The notes beneath the pieces are model-generated. The model ran no database searches. It was given only the letters and a program-made list of their open reading frames with translations, and was not told the DNA's origin. A DNA stretch of 64,000 bases. Source: Agrobacterium rosae (GTDB lineage: Bacteria > Pseudomonadota > Alphaproteobacteria > Rhizobiales > Rhizobiaceae). The DNA lies in assembly GCF_002915175.1 (NCBI RefSeq), contig NZ_NXEJ01000013.1:62001-126000 (forward strand), in the 5' to 3' direction. Shown here in pieces: positions 60,051 through 64,000 of the stretch (position 1 is the first letter of the stretch; each line of letters starts with the position of its first letter). The translations under genes were made by a program, and so were the position numbers.

Positions 60051-60665
60051 CTATCGCGCCGCGACCACGGCCACGCCAGCGCCGACCATGACACCGCCGG
60101 CGGCCCGGTTCACGCGGCGAACAACGATCGGCGTCCGCAGCAGCTTACGAGCGCGGCCGGCAAGGATCACATGCCCTCCGATCACCACGGCCTCTACGGC
60201 GAGGATGACGGCCGCCAGCGCCGCAAGATGGCCGGGGGTCAGCGACGATCCGACCACGTTCGGCAGCAGCGCCACATAGAACAGCGGCATTTTCGGGTTG
60301 CCGAGATTGAGAGCTACGCCCGTCGCGAAGACCGCCAGTAGGCCGCGCCGTTCGGAAACGGGTTGCAGCTCGGGGACGACAGGCTCGGCCGTCCAGAGCT
60401 TGATACCCATCCAGACCAGATAGGCCGCGCCGGCATAACGGAGGATCGTCATGACGACGCCCATCTCGGCGGCGAGGATCGACAGGCCGAAGGCGGCGAG
60501 GGTCAGGAAAATCAGGATTCCAACGACTGTTCCGGCTCCATAGGCGATGCCCGAGGCCGCGCCATTTGAAATCGTGCGGGCGACGATCGTCATATTGTCC
60601 GGGCCGGGACTGGCGGCGAACACGAAGAAAGCCGCTGCGAAGGCAAGTAAGGTGGAAATTTCCAT
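60051..60665 (-). CDS. LysE family exporter
   Basis: This 204-residue inner-membrane protein is a LysE/RhtB-type amino-acid exporter with about six helices. The family mark SPGPDNMTIVART lies near residue 20, and YAGAAYLVWMGIKLW and NLGNPKMPLFYVALLP are typical. The ATG at 60665 starts just before helix 1; the frame is open to 60740. Substrate unknown. It stands alone between repeats. Confidence 0.88.
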   Translation of the reverse strand: MEISTLLAFAAAFFVFAASPGPDNMTIVARTISNGAASGIAYGAGTVVGILIFLTLAAFGLSILAAEMGVVMTILRYAGAAYLVWMGIKLWTAEPVVPELQPVSERRGLLAVFATGVALNLGNPKMPLFYVALLPNVVGSSLTPGHLAALAAVILAVEAVVIGGHVILAGRARKLLRTPIVVRRVNRAAGGVMVGAGVAVVAAR

Positions 60666-60746
60666 GGAACCCCCGAAAGTTATCGTTGCTTTCGGGCTTT
60701 CAGAATACGCGTTTTCCTCCCATCTGGAAGGGGCCAACATAAAAAA

Positions 60747-60761
60747 CGGGAGTTGCGCGAC
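60747..60761. repeat. GTCGCAAAA-type repeat, diverged copy
   Basis: CGGGAGTTGCGCGAC is the inverse of the 15-base repeat found at 61528 and 63472, with two mismatches. It is enclosed by CAACATAA/TTATGTTG arms (60735-60742, 60771-60778). It lies between the LysE gene and the phosphoesterase gene. Confidence 0.5.
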
Positions 60762-60770
60762 ACCTGCCCC

Positions 60771-61511
60771 TTATGTTGCGGGCATCCGCCCGGTGCGCAA
60801 AGAATACGCAACCGCATGACGGTCCGCTGCTTCTGCCTGACGCGCTGCAACTTCAAAATCAAACGGCACGGCGCGCAGTTCGACGGCCCAGCCGGAAGGA
60901 AGCTTTTCAATCAACGCATATCGTGCGTGGGGCGCACCGGATTCCATGACATGGGGAACGGGTGTGTCGTCGCGGTAGGCTGGCATCCCAACGCTTCCGG
61001 GGTTCACCATAAGAATCCCCCCGACATAAGCAACGCGCGGTATGTGGGTGTGTCCGCATAAGACGACGCGCGCGTCTCCGATGCCCGCGAGCCTTGGAAG
61101 GATGGCTTCCTCGGTATCGAGTGCGGCCCGGCCAGAAGCAACGTTTTCCAGGAGGTATTCCAAGTCGCCGCCCGCTGGACTCCCATGGCAGGCAAAGACT
61201 TCTCCGCCCGCCAACGTCAATGTCGTGGGCAGTTTTGCAATCCAGTCAAGATGCGCGTTGGTAAGGCGCGGTCTTGCGAATGCATCCGAGAAACCTGCGC
61301 CCCCTTCAAGCAATTGCCGCTCATGATTGCCCGCAATCGTCTCGTAGCCCAGGCTCATCAGTAAATCAGCGCACCCGGCCGGATCAAACGGACCGGATAC
61401 AAGGTCGCCTAGGTTCACGACAACATCAGGAGCAGCCTTGCGCAAATGCGCCGCGACAGCGTCGAGTGCGATCCTATTTCCATGAACATCCGATAGGACA
61501 GCTATCCGCAT
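60771..61511 (-). CDS. Metallophosphoesterase (YfcE/calcineurin-like)
   Basis: This 246-residue enzyme has all motifs of calcineurin-like phosphoesterases: SDVHGN (residues 7-12), NLGDLV, AGNHER, and GHTHIP, which bind two metals. Related enzymes hydrolyse phosphodiesters or phosphoproteins. An AGGAT ribosome site precedes the ATG. It is a cytoplasmic cargo gene flanked by copies of the GTCGCAAAA-type repeat. Confidence 0.9.
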   Translation of the reverse strand: MRIAVLSDVHGNRIALDAVAAHLRKAAPDVVVNLGDLVSGPFDPAGCADLLMSLGYETIAGNHERQLLEGGAGFSDAFARPRLTNAHLDWIAKLPTTLTLAGGEVFACHGSPAGGDLEYLLENVASGRAALDTEEAILPRLAGIGDARVVLCGHTHIPRVAYVGGILMVNPGSVGMPAYRDDTPVPHVMESGAPHARYALIEKLPSGWAVELRAVPFDFEVAARQAEAADRHAVAYSLRTGRMPAT

Positions 61512-61527
61512 AGAATCCTCGCCTAAT

Positions 61528-61542
61528 GTCGCAAAACTCCCG
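61528..61542. repeat. GTCGCAAAA-type repeat, copy A
   Basis: GTCGCAAAACTCCCG is identical to positions 63472-63486 in direct orientation. Here it runs into an inverted repeat CAAAACTC-CC-GAGTTTTG, and 20 bases on there is a further dyad, ACTTTCG...CGAAAGT. The two identical copies bracket the ankyrin/immunity cargo. Confidence 0.6.
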
Positions 61543-61609
61543 AGTTTTGTCCGGCATATTATCCTGACTTTCGCAACGTTCGAAAGTTAGGAATTACGCG
61601 ACAAAACAC

Positions 61610-62074
61610 CTACTCTCGATCGGTCGGGACTGGCACGCCCGCTGCGATATATATTTCTCGCATTTTGGCACTTGTGGTAGCCCATACCACAGGCGATCTT
61701 TTGGCGTTGTTGACATGATGCGGATTGGCCCCACTTCTCAGCAGCAGCGCTACAATCTCGAATGCCGGCTCTGTCGCAATAGCCAAGCTCGCCTGCCTGC
61801 TTGCAGTCCATAGCGGTCCATTTCCGTAACGGTCTATCACGTTGACCTCTGCGCCAGCAGCAAGCAGTTTCCTGACAATGTGAGGGTGCCCATTCTGAGC
61901 GGCTACGTGTAAGGCTGTGAATCCGTCTTTATCGGCAGCAGAAACATTGTCAGTGCTGCCACGTAGTTCATTTTCTAACGAGACAAGATTCCCCTCCGCC
62001 GCATGGTGCCAAAGCGAACTCCGACCATACTCATCAACGTTTGACCGCTTCTTTCGCCATGGCCATTGTGGCAT
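61610..62074 (-). CDS. Ankyrin repeat protein
   Basis: This protein of about 154 residues has three ankyrin-type repeats: RSSLWHHAAEGNLVSLENEL, DGFTALHVAAQNGHPHIVRKLLAAG and YGNGPLWTASRQ with IVALLLRSGANPHHVNN. It begins MPQWPWRKKRSNVDEYG; the frame is open 11 codons further up from a TTG. Ankyrin proteins bind partner proteins and are common as immunity proteins in toxin systems. No toxin gene is seen beside it. Confidence 0.82.
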   Translation of the reverse strand: MPQWPWRKKRSNVDEYGRSSLWHHAAEGNLVSLENELRGSTDNVSAADKDGFTALHVAAQNGHPHIVRKLLAAGAEVNVIDRYGNGPLWTASRQASLAIATEPAFEIVALLLRSGANPHHVNNAKRSPVVWATTSAKMREIYIAAGVPVPTDRE

Positions 62075-62185
62075 CACACCTCCAAGAGATCGTCGCGAAA
62101 ATCCCAAAACCCATAACGTTGCACGCTCTAGGATTGATGCGAATCCTGAAAGAATCCTGCCAGGATTGAACTATTATCATGCCAG

Positions 62186-62464
62186 TCAGAACAAAGAGAA
62201 GATCATCATGCCGGCGAAGGCTATAAGCAGAGCGATGTAAAACGGACGAAATAGATAGAAGCGCTGCCAATTCGTGAGGCCGAGAGCGTTGATATAAACA
62301 CGCTCATCAAGCTTCAGATTGTCCGCGCCGCTATCGACGGAAAAATCACCGCCGTTATTCTTATAAAATCGGTACTCCTTGATCTGCGCGACAATTTGGT
62401 GAACCGCCAGAAGAACGACCGCCACAAACGCGGCTGAAAAAAACAAGAATTCCAATAATAGCAT
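62186..62464 (-). CDS. Small membrane protein, 92 residues
   Basis: This protein has two membrane segments (LLLEFLFFSAAFVAVVLLAV at the start and LFRPFYIALLIAFAGMMIF at the end) around a polar middle (KEYRFYKNNGGDFSVDSGADNLKLDERVYINAL). It is not recognised as a family. Its place among cargo genes on the same strand suggests an immunity or envelope function, without proof. Confidence 0.55.
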   Translation of the reverse strand: MLLLEFLFFSAAFVAVVLLAVHQIVAQIKEYRFYKNNGGDFSVDSGADNLKLDERVYINALGLTNWQRFYLFRPFYIALLIAFAGMMIFSLF

Positions 62465-62481
62465 AACTCGAAAACGCCTCT

Positions 62482-62886
62482 TTAATTCGCAGGGCAGGGA
62501 TAAATAGCAGCCAGCGTCTCTATCACTAATGTCGATGCGCTCCCTTTGAGACGCTCTGGCGTGACGCTTCGAAGATGCGTGTATACGCGGTCTGTCAACT
62601 CATGGGGGAGAACCGATCCGGCTCCACACCACCCCGTCCCGCTGGTAGCATCAGCCACCCCAGCTATATAAGCACTACCGCGAGCGCGCGACATGATACC
62701 ACCAGCCTCACCCTGCGGAGCGCCATTATCGGATATTCCTTCGAGCGCCTTGATCAACTCAGTCCCGCTGATTATCCAGTCGCGGGACTCATCGTTGCCA
62801 GATTCTGCTGATGCAACGTTGATAGCCCAACCTATCGACAGTATCGCTGCCAGAAAAGTTGCCCGGAATTGGTACGCTGCTGTCAT
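62482..62886 (-). CDS. Rap1a/Tai-type immunity protein
   Basis: This 134-residue protein has a signal peptide (FLAAILSIGWAINVASAES) and a compact domain with WIISGTELIKALEG, GSAYIAGVADA, WCGAGSVLPHELTDRVYTHLR and TLAAIYPCP, matching Rap1a/Tai immunity proteins that block type VI secretion amidase effectors in the periplasm. The ATG at 62886 has a GGAG site. No effector gene lies beside it, so it is an orphan immunity gene or has another role. Confidence 0.8.
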   Translation of the reverse strand: MTAAYQFRATFLAAILSIGWAINVASAESGNDESRDWIISGTELIKALEGISDNGAPQGEAGGIMSRARGSAYIAGVADATSGTGWCGAGSVLPHELTDRVYTHLRSVTPERLKGSASTLVIETLAAIYPCPAN

Positions 62887-62972
62887 CTTCCGCTCCGTTG
62901 ATCGCTGCACCGGCGTTGCTCGAACGCAGGCCCTTACTCGACGTGAATGACTGCACGCCCGAAAGCGCAACC

Positions 62973-63440
62973 TCATATCGTGTATCGCTCATAGGCTTTG
63001 AGCAGGAATTGCTTGCCTTTCTCGGTCAGGTGCGACGCGTCGACGAATGCGGAAAAGGAGCCGGCCTCATCTCGCATATTGCCAAGTTGGGCGATCATCT
63101 CGTTGCTCCCGAATACGACGTGAAAACGCTCGCCAGCGGGGAGCCAGACAAAAAGCGGACTTGGTGAGAACTCCAGAATGACGTCCTCATGGAAAACTTG
63201 AAAAAGACTGTCCCATGCGCGAACCGGATCGATGCTGGTGGTTTTCTCCGGCTGCTTGCCGAACTCGGCATGAAAGATAAAGACGGACCCTCCGGGGATT
63301 CCAGCAATCCTTGCCAGGGCAAGGAACGCGGCCCTGTCGAGAATATCAGGCAATATCTGAGCTTTAAACCCACACACCTGAAGGAATGAAGGGCGCAGAA
63401 GCCGCTTTTCATCAAGCGCGTTATCAAACAGTGTAGCCAC
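62973..63440 (-). CDS. Unknown cargo protein, 155 residues
   Basis: This protein is not recognised. It begins from a GTG (MATLFDNALDEKRLLRPSFL) and has a mixed composition with AFLALARIAGIPGGSVFIFH, LFVWLPAGERFHVVFGSNEM and GKQFLLKAYERY. It lies upstream of the Rap1a-type gene on the same strand with a gap of 86 bases and belongs to the same repeat-bounded cargo. Confidence 0.55.
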   Translation of the reverse strand: MATLFDNALDEKRLLRPSFLQVCGFKAQILPDILDRAAFLALARIAGIPGGSVFIFHAEFGKQPEKTTSIDPVRAWDSLFQVFHEDVILEFSPSPLFVWLPAGERFHVVFGSNEMIAQLGNMRDEAGSFSAFVDASHLTEKGKQFLLKAYERYTI

Positions 63441-63471
63441 TATATTGCACCATACATCTTTGACAGGGCTC

Positions 63472-63486
63472 GTCGCAAAACTCCCG
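63472..63486. repeat. GTCGCAAAA-type repeat, copy B
   Basis: GTCGCAAAACTCCCG is identical to 61528-61542 in direct orientation and ends the cargo segment on the right. The sequence from here to 63648 has no gene and probably contains the end of the insertion sequence that follows; its exact inverted repeat was not identified. Confidence 0.6.
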
Positions 63487-63648
63487 CAGAGCGTCTCAAA
63501 ACTCTACGGATGGGTAATTACCTGTAGCTGCTGGCGCGAGGCTCGATAGAATCCACGATCATTATCTCGAACCGACAGAGGTGCAGCGAGGCTGTTCCCG
63601 GGGATTTGGGGCGCTCTTTGGGTTTAAAATGGGCACATATCGCCCCCC

Positions 63649-64000
63649 TCATGCCAGAGCAGCGGCGATGAGGCCGGGAACGCCGATGAGAGTGATGGCT
63701 CTTCTAATATTATAGGCAAGCGCCGTCAGACTGAACTCCGCACGGACGTTTTCCAGCCGTCGCATCAAAAACGCTCCCTGGTACATCCACTGCTTTATCG
63801 TCCCGAACGGATGCTCGACGCTTTCGCGACGCTGGTCGAGAACCTCAGGTCGCGCCGCTAACCTTGCTGCCATGCGATCGAGCACCGCTTCATTCTCCAG
63901 TCGCGAGACACGGCGATAGGGATTGTTTGTGCAGCGTGACTTGAGGGCACAGCCCTGGCAGGCTTCTCTGTTGCAGTAGTCGAACTTCACGTTCTCACGT
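63649..64000 (-). CDS. IS1182-like transposase, C-terminal part (cut by window edge)
   Basis: The frame is open to the right edge, so this is the C-terminal 116 residues of a transposase. It has the cysteine cluster CNREACQGCALKSRCT and then RESVEHPFGTIKQWMYQGAF, LMRRLENVRAEFSLTALAYN, which are typical of IS1182-type DDE transposases (the final Glu of the DDE triad in SVEHPFG). The insertion sequence bounds the cargo region. Confidence 0.85.
   Translation of the reverse strand, partial: RENVKFDYCNREACQGCALKSRCTNNPYRRVSRLENEAVLDRMAARLAARPEVLDQRRESVEHPFGTIKQWMYQGAFLMRRLENVRAEFSLTALAYNIRRAITLIGVPGLIAAALA

Overview
The window looks like a stretch of a RepABC-type conjugative megaplasmid or chromid from an alphaproteobacterium of the Hyphomicrobiales (Rhizobium/Agrobacterium/Ochrobactrum-like). 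The main evidence is a complete repABC replication and partition unit with two perfect parS palindromes and a ctRNA gene, a traI-trb conjugation operon transcribed away from it, tra-box palindromes between the two, and many small backbone genes that I know only from rhizobial plasmids. All family names are from reading the proteins; no database search was run.

Region 1 (1-11,324) is a metabolic block: the two subunits of an ATP-dependent hydantoinase/oxoprolinase-type enzyme (the first cut by the window edge), a type II asparaginase homologue with an unusual active site, a divergent LysR regulator, a four-gene polyamine-type ABC importer and an MmgE/PrpD protein. It looks like uptake and catabolism of an unknown cyclic or amide nitrogen compound. 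Region 2 (11,419-21,721) is the mating-pair-formation operon traI-trbBCDEJ(K-alt)LFGHI, read leftward. Region 3 (21,722-26,076) holds tra boxes, repA, parS, repB, ctRNA and repC.

Region 4 (about 26,085-42,613) is an accessory hotspot inserted next to repC. It has three intact recombinases, two broken ones, two toxin-antitoxin pairs (DUF433/PIN and Xre/RES), a PD-(D/E)XK-like protein directly behind the RES toxin, a leftward three-gene run (HEPN-type Abi protein, phospholipase-D-type nuclease, small unknown protein), a NUDIX hydrolase and a PIN-like protein. This is the best place to look for an undescribed defence system.

Region 5 (43,069-59,685) is a conserved plasmid backbone: a Toprim protein, a Fic/Xre module, DUF1419 and DUF3085 proteins, a 1,695-residue methyltransferase-helicase fusion, a ParB-like protein, four small overlapping genes, a PhnA-like protein, an ArdC antirestriction protein and a PP-loop (PAPS-reductase-like) protein. 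Many genes sit behind long, GC-rich, hairpin-rich leaders. The content suggests protection of the plasmid on entry to a new host. Region 6 (59,686-64,000) is a patchwork of cargo genes (LysE exporter, metallophosphoesterase, ankyrin protein, Rap1a/Tai-type immunity protein, unknowns) separated by copies of a GTCGCAAAA-type repeat, ending in the C-terminal part of an IS1182-like transposase cut by the right edge. No relaxase, coupling protein, oriT, traR or traM is visible, so the rest of the transfer system must lie outside the window. No tRNA, rRNA or CRISPR array was seen.
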